Assembly (NCBI GenBank): GCA_949128115.1
Contig: OX421963.1
Span: forward strand, 90,219,602 to 90,283,601
Direction of reading: 5' to 3'
DNA length: 64,000 nucleotides
DNA from: Anaspis maculata
Taxonomy: Eukaryota; Arthropoda; Insecta; Coleoptera; Scraptiidae
Positions 44,104 through 54,895 of the stretch are shown one piece after another; position 1 is the stretch's first letter, and every line of letters begins with the position of its first letter. A model generated the notes under the pieces. The model did no database searches and had not been told where the DNA came from. It saw only the letters and a list, made by a program, of their open reading frames with translations. The position numbers were made by a program, and so were the translations under genes.

Positions 44104-45644
44104 CAGGTACAATGGTCAATCTCCATCGATACTCTTCCATTTTCAGTAATTCGGAGTATTTCATCGTACCTATCCAAAATGATCGCGAACGGCGTATAGT
44201 CGTAGATTCCACAGTAGGTAACTTGATGTAGCGCACTGGAATGCGGTGCTGGGGCAGCGGGTGAACGAAGCGTCGATACTGCAGGCTGGCGAACTAATTA
44301 GCTGCATATGCGATGCGGGTGTGCTTTACTTCGATCGCACATTGATTTCACCATATGATGTCTTGCAGGGACGGTTGTTGGATATCGAGGTGTAGCAAGT
44401 GAATCATGTTTTTAAACTTCGCGGGGTTTGCACGAATGAATTAAATAACTAGCGACATCTTTGAATGATGCCGTGACTCTGTATATTTACATATAGGTAC
44501 CTCGATTTCACGGCTTCGATTTATTTTTAGCCCGCCAAATGCGGGTGGCTTCATCGGGTTTGCCCCCACACGAAAATTTGGCAGTGTTTCGGTTTTCCGT
44601 GTGATTTCGACCAAGAAAGGCGTATCGGCAAACCAACCCAAGATCGCATTGCTACCAATGTGAATCATATAAAAGTGAGTGTAAGTGTCGAGGTTGACAC
44701 TTGTAGTTTGTAGCCTTGTAGTCGATGGTTCAGATGACGTTCTGGTCATGCCCTGGAGTATATACCAACAGCTCTGAACTAACAATATAGCTCTAATGTG
44801 ACAAAAGCGAGGATACAATTTTCGGACTTGTTGCAGCAAACATGATATACTTTCACAGCGCCGCAAAAAAAATGCTCAACTGGGATTTTCGGGGATTTCA
44901 AGTACATGGTAGAGGATGAAATTCTGAATCGATAACAGGAGGAGCCCCGCACACACCGGCCCACGAACTTAGATTGTAGGGAACAGGGGAAGTAACAAGA
45001 AAAGAGAGGGGAAAGTTCCCATCGCTCGCAAAAGTCACTCACCCCTTTTTCGGTGTCAAGACGCTGGGCCTAACACATGCCTAACACTAACATAACCTAT
45101 AACACTAACTTGAATGTTGAATCTGATGAATCCGCGATAAGAATTTCGAACCACGCTCCCCAAACAAAGCATCAAATGTCGGTCAAGGTGTAGAATCAGG
45201 TGTTCATCGGAGTATTGATGTGTGACGGCTTTAAAATAATTATTAGGGGAAACTCATCTTTTGGGGAGCACTTTAGACAACTCAGCTATCCTAGTTACCA
45301 GCGTTGAGGTAGGGTCAGGTATAGGAACGAGCCTTTATTTAAACACTTTGACATGTAAATAGCAGTCAATATAATGATTTCATGTTGCAACTAATTTTTG
45401 TGTCTCACTGCGTTCAAACTAGAGGTTAATAATTCGATCTCAACACGCCCAGAATCTCTACCTTCGAACCACAAGAAAGATACACAACAGGCTGGTGTCC
45501 TGATACTGGACGATCACCGGCCAAGCTGTCCCAAGAGCGGGAAAAGTGGTTGAATTCAAATAAGTTGAATTAAATTGAAGTATGTTGGGTTGCCTATCCA
45601 TCCAGGCGCATAAGCAAAAGAGTTAGGGGAGTTTCAGTGATAAC
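44104..45644. other. No gene recognised
   Basis: Frames up to 141 codons occur on - (44441-44866) but have no domain and no sign of splicing with each other. I see no clear repeat. Confidence 0.45.
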
Positions 45645-45826
45645 AAAATTGATAGACGTCACGTCAAACTGACTGATATAAAATTTGAGGTTAACAGTGA
45701 CGGCACTGACGGCTGGTCCATTCCCGTTCCGTCAGGTTGCTTGTTCACTATTCAACAGCAGTCACAGCGGTCACTGTTAACCCCAAATTTTGTATCAGTC
45801 AGTTTGACGTGACGCCTATCAATTTC
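45645..45826. mobile_element. MITE with AAATTGATAG ends
   Basis: The arms AAATTGATAGACGTCACGTC and GACGTGACGCCTATCAATTT pair, followed by CTGACTGATA and its partner TATCAGTCAG and GGTTAACAGTGAC with GTCACTGTTAACC. The loop is about 70 bases. Confidence 0.85.
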
Positions 45827-46087
45827 GTTAATACGGATCTCAAAATAACTTCATTTAAGCGGCACGTACAAGCCAGTTGCAACCGCTATTTTCAAAAGGC
45901 GGCATGGACAATCACTGTTGAACACGCTGTATAAAAACTAACTGTAGATTCAAGTGCAACTAGCGTAGCTATTCTCAACAGTAGCGCCAATAAGTAACTT
46001 TGTCAGATGTCATGCTGACTTTGTTCAAACGAACTACTGGCATTTTTCGCGTCTCTTTGCGTCACAAGCCATGGCGCTTCTGTCACC

Positions 46088-47047
46088 ATGCCCTGCAAAC
46101 GTCCGGTATCCGCCGAAAGAAAAACCAGGTCGAGAAGGAGATCTCGGGCCACCATCACCACAGACATCCCCCGCCCGAACCTTTTCGTAAACCTCGCCAG
46201 AGCAACCCTCCTCTTCGACATCGAAAACCGAGTCGCGGCCTACCTCGGAGCCGTGTTCCTGCTCTCGCTGCTCGCCGACCTCATCCCCATCCTCAGAATA
46301 CCTTACATCTCTGACCAGGGCAACTTCTTCAACCGCTACCTGGTCGCTTGCAGCTGGATGCTCGTCCTGCTCGTCCCGTTCGTCTGGCTCACCGCGTACG
46401 TCTACTGCTGCGGAGAGAAACGCCGCGTCCTCAAACACCACCTGGCGCGCCTGGCCGTCGCCACGTGCATCTGGAAGCTCTGCACCTTCCTCTTCGCGAT
46501 CACCGACCTCATCTCGTCGATCTTCAGGCAAGTCTTTGACATTTCCGGGCAGTGTTTCGTCCTGATCTACGGCAGCCTGGTCTTGTCGGAAGAAGCCAGG
46601 GTCATGAGGAACTGGAAGCGGATCGAGGAACACTCGAAGGTCTTGCCGAAGCAGCTCGTGAGCAACTACAAGAAGTACACGCCGATCGTGCGAGGGCTTT
46701 TCGTTGGCATGGCCGTGCTGCAGGCGGTGTGGGACGTGGTGCTGGTCGTGGGACTGCTGTTTTCGCACACGATGGCCGAAAAGTTCGTCGGTGCGGCCAT
46801 GGCCGTCGGTTTCTGGTACTTGACGTACAAGTGCTGGTACGCGGAGCCGTGTTTCCTTCCCAGATTGCCCGGCGACGACGTTGTTCACTGCAGCAGGACC
46901 CTGAACAGAACGAAACAGGTCGTGGACAGGAGCAAACAGAAGGCGAAGGGCTGCGTCGTTTCGCGCTCGGTTCATTCGTCGCGTCGTTCTTCTGATGGTG
47001 ACAACGAATCTTGCTCCGAATCTACCGCGTCAGAAGATTCAGAATAA
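46088..47047 (+). CDS. FITM2: FIT2/FITM2-like fat-storage-inducing transmembrane protein with altered active site
   Basis: This is a 319-residue single-exon frame ending TAA, with AATAAA at 47074. FIT proteins are ER membrane acyl-CoA diphosphatases needed for lipid droplet formation (family knowledge). About six membrane segments are visible: 50-69, 84-107, 119-142, 153-168, 198-225 and 235-251. Family motifs are YISDQGNFFNRY at 73-84, the FDISG core at 150-154 and GFWYLTYKCWY at 241-251. The known catalytic pair is a His right after FDISG and a second His in the later lumenal segment. Here the first is Gln155 while the second is present as His227 (LLFSHTMAEKF). The lumenal loop before FDISG is about 30 residues shorter than in human FITM2. 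A serine-rich acidic tail (295-319) follows. The ORF is far more GC-rich than its flanks. An out-of-frame ATG lies shortly upstream. It may be a non-catalytic paralogue; the 313-codon antisense frame is a shadow. Confidence 0.9.
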   Translation: MPCKRPVSAERKTRSRRRSRATITTDIPRPNLFVNLARATLLFDIENRVAAYLGAVFLLSLLADLIPILRIPYISDQGNFFNRYLVACSWMLVLLVPFVWLTAYVYCCGEKRRVLKHHLARLAVATCIWKLCTFLFAITDLISSIFRQVFDISGQCFVLIYGSLVLSEEARVMRNWKRIEEHSKVLPKQLVSNYKKYTPIVRGLFVGMAVLQAVWDVVLVVGLLFSHTMAEKFVGAAMAVGFWYLTYKCWYAEPCFLPRLPGDDVVHCSRTLNRTKQVVDRSKQKAKGCVVSRSVHSSRRSSDGDNESCSESTASEDSE

Positions 47048-47349
47048 CGGACGAATAGTTTTTGTGATCTTTTAATAAAACGCGCTTTGCTCCTTCAGGT
47101 TCCATTTCATTATTCTGCAAACTTCTTCAATCTGTCGAGGCATATTCTCTCAAGGGTTCCTCAGGCATATACTTCGCTTTTAGACCCGGTTTTGAATGTG
47201 TGTGGACGTCACATTTTGTGACGTAGATAGATATACTCTCCAAGTAATTTGCGGCAAACGCACATTGGGACGAATGGCTACAATGGCCAATGAAATAGAT
47301 TCGAATGAAAATTCTTTCAATCAATAACAACAAGTTTTATGTTTTATAC
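47048..47349 (+). other. FITM2-like gene 3' UTR and spacer
   Basis: AATAAA lies at 47074-47079, 27 bases after the stop, followed by a GC- and T-rich tract. The rest up to 47349 shows nothing. Confidence 0.6.
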
Positions 47350-48290
47350 ATTCATCTCTTCCTTTGGGGGCGGCGCGTGGGAGCGGCAGCGTTTGGCGAA
47401 GAAACTCTTGCACAGCTGAGAAGCAGAGTTGGGAATTTCTAAATGTTTGAGGTACCTAACACTAACATCTAAATCCGAGTCTAAATCAGTGAAAATTGCT
47501 GAAAGTTGCACTTTTCTCTTTTGAGGGCGGAAGCTGGAGGCGGCGCCATATCAAAAGTAGCCTAGCCTTTCCCATTTTCAGTCACCTATGCCATCCATAT
47601 AGCGAAAGACTTAGATCGCTGTCTTCGGGTTTATGTTTTTCATTTATCTCTTACTTTGAGGGCGGCGAGTGGGAGTGGCAGCGTTCGGCTAAGCAAGTGT
47701 TGCACAGTTTGAGCTGGCAGTTTCTAAATGTTTGAAGAAACATCTCAATCAGTAACAATCATTGTGAAAGTTGCACTTTTTGTCGTTTGGGGGCGGAATC
47801 TGGGGGCGGCGACTAACCAGAAGTAGCCTATCCTCTCCCATTTTTAGTCAGCTATTCATATAGCGAAAAAATTGGATCGCTATGTCTTCGGGTTCATGTT
47901 TTTCATTTCAAATTGATCGGGGTCGGTTTCTAGCAATTTTTTTATGTCGGCGGCGCATATTGAAGATGGAATGTTTCTGGGCTTTCGTTTATAAGTAGCA
48001 ACTATGTATTATTCATAAAATGAGAACACCAGAGCATTAGGTCTGGGAGAAATTGCAATATCATGTTTCAAGTTGATCCGGGGCGGTTTTCTCTATGTTG
48101 GCGGCGCAATATACACATTCAATATAGCCTAGCCCAGCTTTAGGAGTGACAGCTATGTAACAGCAAAAACATCAGAAAGTTAGGGCGTCTAGTTTGCGAG
48201 GAGTTCGAGGAACGGACAGACGGACGGACGGACAAAGCGGCTGAAATACCGATTTTCATCAAGATGGAAAATGCGCTAAAAATCTGCAAA
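47350..48290 (-). repeat. Satellite-like array, opposed copy (two to three units plus head)
   Basis: This is the inverted counterpart of 31836-33640. GGGCGGCG-rich units occur at about 47364 and 47656 and a third partial one near 47780. The head at 47930-48290 ends with (GACG)n and CATCAAGATGGAAAATGCGC, which matches the complement of 31840-31862. Confidence 0.85.
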
Positions 48291-49219
48291 GATATCCAGG
48301 GCAACAAAAAAAATTCACTGTAATTATTCTTTTGTATTTAAAATCCAATCAACATCGTTTGAATAATCACAGTTGCACGCTAAGACAAAGTTATTAGTTT
48401 CAAGGGGGGAGGGAGTTGTTGTCAGAAACTGATTATTACTAACAATTGCGACTTTACATAAGGATGCGAACCCTGATATAACAAGCGCGATTTTATTTGA
48501 TTTCATTATTATGTCTAAGATTTTCCGCGGTTCTCAAAATTTAGCCAGGCGTGAGTTTTTAGAACTGACCCACAGGTCTGGCTCTCTGTTTACCGAAGAC
48601 ACAACGCAAATCACCAAAATGGCCCAAGGGTTCGAATACTTTCGTTGTGAGAAACACACTCCAAGTAGGCCAACGCTCATCGATTCCAAGCATCCAATCT
48701 CCGCGGCTGAGCTCAGCTGAAGGAGTTCAGGTCAACACCTCAAAAGGGGTCCCGATACACGCATGAAAGTGGAAGTGAGGCCACACCCGGCAAAGGGGGG
48801 GCCGATACACATCCCAGAAGATCTCATCGGTGATGGATTACAAGTGCTCGAGGCGCGCTACTCTTTATTCGCCGCTTCATGACGAAGCCGTCTCTTATTT
48901 ATCTAACAGAATTAACCGGACACCATGTGAGCAGAAGTCGAGAAATCAGACGGTGCGACCTTCTTACTCCTATTAATTGAATAACGGCAATAACAGTGCG
49001 CGGCCGCGGGAGTGTGTTCCTAGCGAGACGCCCAAGTTCTGCCGCATCACGATGTGCGGGTTTGGTGTGGGTCTTGCACACTTCACCGATGAAAGCACAT
49101 TTAAATCGTTTTGGTAGTCTTCGCGCCACTCAGCCGTGGAAATTGGATCGATGACACCCTCTTTTATTCATCATCCGAATCAAAGCTTTGGCTATTCGGG
49201 TCCATATTCAGCAGCCCAC
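48291..49219. other. No gene recognised
   Basis: A 69-codon frame at 48511-48720 has no domain. Words like GGGGTCCCGATACAC repeat twice at 48745-48810. Nothing firmer is seen. Confidence 0.45.
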
Positions 49220-51242
49220 GGCGAAATCAACCCACAGCTCAAACGTCCCACCGGAAAAAGGTCCACGACTCATTTATCCCCGAGTTCTGCTATCGCGAAG
49301 ACATCCACTGCTAAAACGGTCCACCAGAAAAAGGTCCACCACGCATTTATCCACCGTCAGGTGACTTCGCCCATAGACATTGCAAAACTAGGAACGTGAA
49401 AATGCCAACTGTCGGCAATTAGTCGGCGGTAGGGAGGCTACCCATCCTCTTATAATTTCGTCTCTGAAGAGCATTCCATTCAAAAATGACTTGTGGAATT
49501 GTAGAACTGAAATTTATAAATTTTATTGTTAGATCACTGTCGGAAAACGAGCAATTGTCGAGTAATATTATGGGGACAAGAAATAAACTGCTGCTATTTT
49601 TCATGCTAATGTAATATAACAACGCTCGATCAAGAAACATCCGTCTATTTTGTTGGAGACGCCGGTTCTAGAGCACGGCAGAATTATACGGGTAATGTGT
49701 GTGATCATTCAGGAGTGGTTTAGAAACCGCATATGCCGGACCACTATGGAAATTGCTGGAAGATGATAGAAAGCTCGAGAACGCTAGTCGGAGGCATATA
49801 AAAGCACCGTCCTCAAATGCGACAGTCAGTTATGAATTAGAATGCGAAGTGGTAACGAGCGGATAGAAGCGAAGTACCTGCAAATTTCCAAGTATATAAT
49901 AATTGTTGGCGTGTATTTACTGTAGTACGCAGTAATAAACAGTGTGTGTTTTGAAACGATTGTCTCAATTATATTCGAACCCGTACGCAAAATACGTAAC
50001 AATACATTCAACAGACCATCTACCAGTTTTGAAATGTCTATGGGTGTAGGCGGCATATGACAGTGGCTGAATGACCGGTTGACTTTTCTCCGGGGGGACA
50101 TTTGAGCCGTGGGATGATTTATCGGTCTGAAGACTCGGGGATAAATGCGTGGTGGACCTTTGGTTTTCTGCGTTTCATTCCTTCTTATTTATACGCCGCG
50201 TCGACTACCTTTTTTTCGCAAGTTTTTTTCCGTTCTGTTTTATTCTTCATTTTCAAACGTACATTCTTACCTCCTTTTAATGCTTTTTAGCGGTAACTTT
50301 TACTTTCTCCCCGCCCAATACCCCATTTTGCTCCTCTGTCCCGTTTTGTTTTTAATTTCTTGTTTTCAAGCGTAGGTACATTTTACCTCTTCTTTATGCT
50401 TTTGCACAATAATTTTCACTTTTTCCCCGTCAACACCCCATTTTGCTCCCCTGTCCGGTATTGTTTTGTTCCTTCTTTTCAAGCATAGATTGCTTTTTTC
50501 ATACTGCTGCGCAAGTACCTTCTCTTCACCTTCTCATCCCCACCCAACAATAACCCCAATTTTACTCCCCTGTTCCAGTTTGATGTCATTTCATTGGTTT
50601 TAAACTCAACGGTTTTAAGCATCCCAAAGTGGGTATTCAATTGATAGGCTTTTGCTACAAAAAATGTCTTTCAATGCCTTTTTTCACGATTACTTACTAG
50701 CGATTTCGCCTTGTCTTTTTGTTGTATGACGTGTTATTTTTAGCTTTTCCCCGTCCAACACCTCTACTTTGTTCCCCGGTCCCGTTGATGTCTTTTATCT
50801 TTCGTTTAGGTCCATTTTTACTTCCGTTGTGAAGTTGCATATCCCCCTGGCGCGGAAAATATGGAGCCCACTCAGCGGTCCACAGCGAAATCAGTCCACA
50901 GCTCAAACATCCCACGGGAAAAAAGTCCACGACACATTTATCCCAGAGTTCTCCCACCGCAAAGACATCCGCTGCTAAAACGATTCACCGGAAAAAAGTC
51001 TACCACGCATTTATCTCCGAATTCTGACACCGCAAAGACATCCACTGCTCAAACGGTTCACCGGGAAAAGGTCCACCACGCATTTATTCCCGAGTCTTCA
51101 CACCGATAAATCATCCCACGGCTCAAATGTCCCCCCCGGAAAAAAGTCCACCGCTCATTTAGCCACTGTCACTGTCTTCGCGGTGGTAGAACTCGGGGAT
51201 AAATGAGTCGTGGACTTTTTTTCCGGTGGGACGTTTGAGCAG
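49220..51242. repeat. Fold-back region with 72-bp tandem units
   Basis: Units carrying GGTCCACCACGCATTTAT and GCAAAGACATCCACTGCT recur about every 70-75 bases at 50900-51170 and again at 49220-49370. Inverted copies close the region at 51172-51242 and open it again at 50062-50163, so the arms can fold. The frames at 49136-49399 and 50861-51109 give peptides repeating KVHHAFIP because 72 is a multiple of three. Confidence 0.75.
49651..50001 (+). mobile_element. LTR-like sequence (Gypsy/BEL type) with TATA box and initiator
   Basis: It starts TGTTGGAGACGCC and ends ATACGTAACA, a TGTT...AACA pair. Inside are CATATAAAAGC at about 49795 and GACAGTCAGTT about 25-30 bases later, a good TATA plus initiator arrangement, then AATAAA near 49931. 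The order promoter, start, poly(A) signal fits a 351-base LTR. No matching target duplication is visible, and no internal region was seen, so it may be a solo or truncated copy. Confidence 0.6.
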
Positions 51243-51752
51243 TGGATATACAGGGTTATTCAAAAGTCCGGAATAAAATTAATAATTTTTGACCATATTT
51301 TTTCCGAAAAAAACGCTCGAACAGGTCGATTTTTGAAAAGACAAGCCGTGTTTTTATGACACGTGTCTTGATCTACCGTCATGATTACCCCCATTGTGTA
51401 GCTGTTGTATTTTGTAGTTGTATTATAGTGTTTTGTTTATTATGCCCTGTCTACTAACATGTCTTCAGTTCTTGTCTTTTGAGTGTCTGTGTGAGTGTGG
51501 CGACCTTTTGTTTTGCGTTGCTTTGTGTTACTTTGAATTGTTTTGCGTTACCTTGCGTTACTTTACTGCGTTTGAGGGAGGGGAGCAAAGTCTCAGTGAG
51601 TTTTACATTTTGTCACAACATATTTGAGATCTCTTTTTCTTTGGGTTTAACTCAGGGGTTTCTTGGACGGACTTCTTCCCTTGAGTACTTATTTTTCGAA
51701 TCCGTCACTCTCCATTTTCTTTGACTTGACAGTTTGACATATTTTGTGTGTT

Positions 51753-51830
51753 TTTGTTCATATTGTCCATTTGGTTCATTTTGTCCATTTTGTTCATTTT
51801 GTTTATTTTGTCCATTTTGTCCATTCTCTC
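51753..51830. repeat. Decamer microsatellite (TTTTGTCCAT)n
   Basis: About seven tandem ten-base units alternate between TTTTGTCCAT and TTTTGTTCAT. Confidence 0.85.
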
Positions 51831-52244
51831 AGTCACAACGTTGGGTCTTTTGAGAAAAGAACTATAAAAGAATAATTTTGCACTTATTTGATTTGAATAA
51901 ATGTAATTTTCTGTGCAATGAGCGTGTTTCATTGAAGTCTACCTTGAACTCCACCTTCATCCGGTCATCCCCCTCGGGTCGTTTCCCTCATGAGCAACAG
52001 CGGATCGAAGGGTTAAGACACGAACAAAAACGGGCACAACGAAGGGTTCAAACGATCAAAGGCCAATCACTTGGAATGTCAATAGGGGAGGGGGGAAAAC
52101 CAAAACTGTACATTGGACAGTTTTTCATCTATTCCTACTTTTGGACTTATCAAAATCGCGTGGCCCTTTATCACACTGGACTCCCAAAAAGAAGTAACAA
52201 GCTGGGATATTATAGTTCCTTTGTAATATTTTTTTTCGAAAGAT

Positions 52245-52305
52245 GACTTGTTTAGCTCAGTGCGAACATTGATTGCATTGAAACAATTAGTATTCATATT
52301 GGAAC
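52245..52305 (-). pseudogene. Decayed extra zinc finger after the stop codon
   Basis: Just past the stop of the zinc-finger gene, in another frame, the text reads LFQCNQCSH, a stop, then AKQV, against the family unit WFQC-x2-CSYRAKQ. Two in-frame stops and a frame change show that this unit no longer codes. It suggests the array once had one more finger. Confidence 0.6.
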
Positions 52306-52315
52306 CAGTAAATAC

Positions 52316-53561
52316 TTAATCATCTGTAGCATGTTTGAACATGTGTTTTTTCAAAGTTGACTTATGTTTAGCTTGGTACGGACAAAGACTGCACTGGAAC
52401 CAGTTGATTTCTTCAATCGGAGCGTGTCTGTACATGTGACGGTTCAAACGTGACTGTTGTTTGCCTCGGTACGAACAATAGTTGCACTGGAACCACTTGA
52501 TTTCCTCATTCGGCACGTGTCTACTCAACACGTGCATTTTCAATGCCCACTTATAATTACTCCGGTAGGAACATTGCACGCACTGAAACCGGCTGATTTC
52601 TTCAATTGCAACATGCGTGGACATGTGAGTTCTCCAATTAGATTTTTGTTTGGCTCGGTACGAACAATGGGTGCACTGGAACCATTCGATCTCTTCATCC
52701 GTCTTGTGTTTGTTCAAGATGTGCGTTCTCAATACCCACTTGGTTTTGGCTCGGTACGAACAATGACTGCACTGAGACCAGTTGGCGTCTTCAATCGCAA
52801 CATGTCTCGACATGTGACATTTCAAATTTGATTTCCGTTTGGCTCGGTATGGACAATGTTGACACTGGAACCAGTTGATCTCTTCACTGCTGACATGTTT
52901 CAACATGGTGTGCGTTTTTAAGGTTGACTTTTGTTTAGCTCGGTACGAACAATGTTTGCATTGGAACCAGTTGATCTCTTCATTGGTCACATGTTTATTG
53001 ACCATGTGCGATTTCAACGACCACTTATTTTTGGCTCGGTAGGAACAGAAGCTGCATTTGAACCTGCGAATTTTTCTACCTGAATCATGCGTCGACTTGT
53101 TCAATACGATTACTGCAACTTCTCCGATTGTTCTTGCAACAGCCCTATTCAAATCTAGCGATTTCATGTCGACCTCTTCAGTTGGTTGTAGCATACCCGG
53201 CGTTAGCTTCTTGGAGCACAAATATTGATGCTTCAGGAGGTAAAAATTCGAGTGTGACAAGAATCCACAGTAGTGACACCAATACGCATTAGGCTCTTCA
53301 CAAAATAAGAAGTTTTCATCGTTTTCAGTATTCAGATCGTGCGTTTGTTTGTAATGATTGTGCATTACGCACCGATAGTAGGTCTTGTAGTAGCCGCAGA
53401 TGCAAGAGAACTGTTCCGGTTCAGCAAGGGCATGAAACAGTTTGGCCGCATAAACGTGTTTGTGGTTTCTCAGGACGTGGTGCTCCAGTTGAAACATGGA
53501 TGCAGTCTGATGCGAACATTGGAAACACTTGAACGTGTCAACAATTTCGGGTAGTTCTAAC
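52316..53561 (-). CDS. Tandem C2H2 zinc-finger protein, likely DNA-binding
   Basis: Eight regular fingers of the form C-x2-C-x12-H-x3/4-H fill the C-terminal half, most with the core CSYRAK. The linkers are about ten residues such as VSSEEINWFQ rather than TGEKP. Nearer the N-terminus are one typical finger (FKCFQCSH), one degenerate C-x-C unit and one C2HC unit (YWCHYC). Such arrays bind DNA in the nucleus (family knowledge), but the target cannot be inferred. Translation may start at an ATG created by splicing: a donor AT|GTAAGT at 53648 and acceptor ACATTCAG|G at 53562 bound an 87-bp intron and join AT to G, giving MLELPEIVD and 415 residues. Without splicing, ATG at 53632 gives 438 residues. 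Lineage-specific arrays of this sort are common in insects, so no symbol is given. Confidence 0.9.
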
Positions 53562-53648
53562 CTGAATGTGTGGATAGAATGGAAATTGAATATGTTAGAA
53601 ACTTGCAACGAAACAAAGGCGAAATCATTCATAAAGGCATTCACTTAC

Positions 53649-53700
53649 ATTTTGTACCGTATTAGCAGGGTCTAATATGCTTCCGAACATTGACCATTGA
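53649..53700 (-). other. Probable 5' UTR exon of the zinc-finger gene
   Basis: The stretch ends GGTACAAAAT|GTAAGT, a strong donor. In the frame that fits exon 2 it has a TAG 23 bases before the donor and no ATG, so it would be non-coding up to the AT of the split start codon. Its 5' limit is unknown. Confidence 0.5.
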
Positions 53701-54344
53701 CAAGCTTTCAAACAGCTGTTTCTTGTGTTGTAGGGTAGGCCGTGGTTGTATGTATGTTCGACCTGCCACCAGACACCACTGTCAATTTGGCGTCATTCAG
53801 GAAAAGCCGAGAAAACTTCAAATTGTCGCGTTATTTAAACAGAAAACTGGTGGAAACCTGCTTGGACTTTCTGCAATTTATTCTACGCGTATTCTGTTGA
53901 CACTGTTGAGTTGACAGTTCGAAACGGTTGGCAACAGTGTTAGCGACATACTCGGCGGGAGTTTTGAAAATTTTGAAATTGTTAAGCAGTGCTATAAATA
54001 GTACGTTCAACGTTCAACCGTATATGGTTCAACCCTAGTGTGATCCTAGTGAATATAATTTCCCACATTTCTCCTTTCCAAATGCGTCGCGTGGTGAGAC
54101 TCACAGCCAACTAGAATCACGACACTAGGGTTGACTTTGAGCAAACAGATCGCGGGAACAAAACGTCACCTTGGCACCCGCTATGACAACGTTGCAAGTA
54201 CTTACGCCTGACGTGGCAACAGCGCAAGGCGCATTCTTTTCGACCAAAGAATATTTTCGACGTTGAATTGACATAAGACTCTCGCGCGAGCGCATGATGG
54301 GGTGCCACTGGGTGTTTTGCTCCAAGCTCCAAGCATAGCGTGCT
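53701..54344. other. Upstream region of the zinc-finger gene
   Basis: No other gene is seen. It probably holds the promoter, but no convincing TATA or initiator was identified. Confidence 0.4.
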
Positions 54345-54680
54345 TTCCACCTAGCCCCAAGTTCGGTACACCTGCCATTTACGCATGTGCGGGTTCCAAA
54401 CGGTGCTTTCCATCTACGTGTTCCTACTCGGTTCTGCGCCGTTCATTGGATCACCTAAAATTTTGTGCCACACCATGGAACATGTGCCGTCTGGTGGTAT
54501 TTGTACCGTCTAGATGGAAAGCACCCATTGACGCCCCAAGTTTGGTACACCTGCCATTTGCGCATGTGCGGGTTTCAAACCATCTTCCAAACGGTGCTTT
54601 CCATCTACGTGTTTTACCTGGTTTTGTGCCGTACCGTGGATCACCTAAAATTTTGTGCCATATCGAAAGGCACACAGAGG
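54345..54680. repeat. Tandem duplication, two units of about 185 bp
   Basis: GGTACACCTGCCATT followed by CGCATGTGCGGGTT occurs near 54365 and 54545, and both units continue through GGTGCTTTCCATCTACGTGT to GGATCACCTAAAATTTTGTG. Single pieces of the same vocabulary recur at about 55000-55050 and 56665-56700. Confidence 0.8.
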
Positions 54681-54737
54681 GAACGGATGCGAAAAATGAC
54701 GTACCGTCAGCTGCGTACGATCGATTACGATTTATGT

Positions 54738-54895
54738 TAGCCTTACATTGAGCATCAAATGCTGCAGCTTTTTTAGCTGCTGAGCTCTCATTGGTCACAT
54801 TTTGGTCATTTGACAGCAATTTCAGGCGTCAGTACCTACCAATCAGAACTCGGCAGCAAAAAAAGCAGCAGCATTTAATGCTCAATGTAGGGCTA
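54738..54895. mobile_element. Small MITE with TAGCC(C/T)TACATTGAGCAT ends
   Basis: TAGCCTTACATTGAGCAT and ATGCTCAATGTAGGGCTA bound the element, and AATGCTGCAGCTTTTTTAGC pairs approximately with GCAAAAAAAGCAGCAGCATT. An 8-base duplication was not found. Confidence 0.75.

Larger units (their letters stand above)
51243..52315. other. Low-complexity and unassigned DNA 3' of the zinc-finger gene
   Basis: A run of TTTTGTCCAT and TTTTGTTCAT decamers lies at 51753-51830, and GTTACTTTG-like words at 51500-51560. An AATAAA follows near 51897. The layout is LTR-like but the ends were not found. A decayed zinc-finger remnant lies at about 52245-52305. Confidence 0.45.

Noticed and set aside
44441..44866. 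141-codon frame on - as a possible gene
   Set aside because: No domain, no splice structure and no conserved-looking composition could be seen.
46034..46975. 313-codon open frame on - over the FIT2-like gene
   Set aside because: It is the antisense of a GC-rich ORF, has low-complexity acidic and basic composition, and carries no domain.
50861..51109. 82-codon frame with repeated KVHHAFIP-like peptides
   Set aside because: It is explained by a minisatellite with units near 72 bp; there is no start context or domain.
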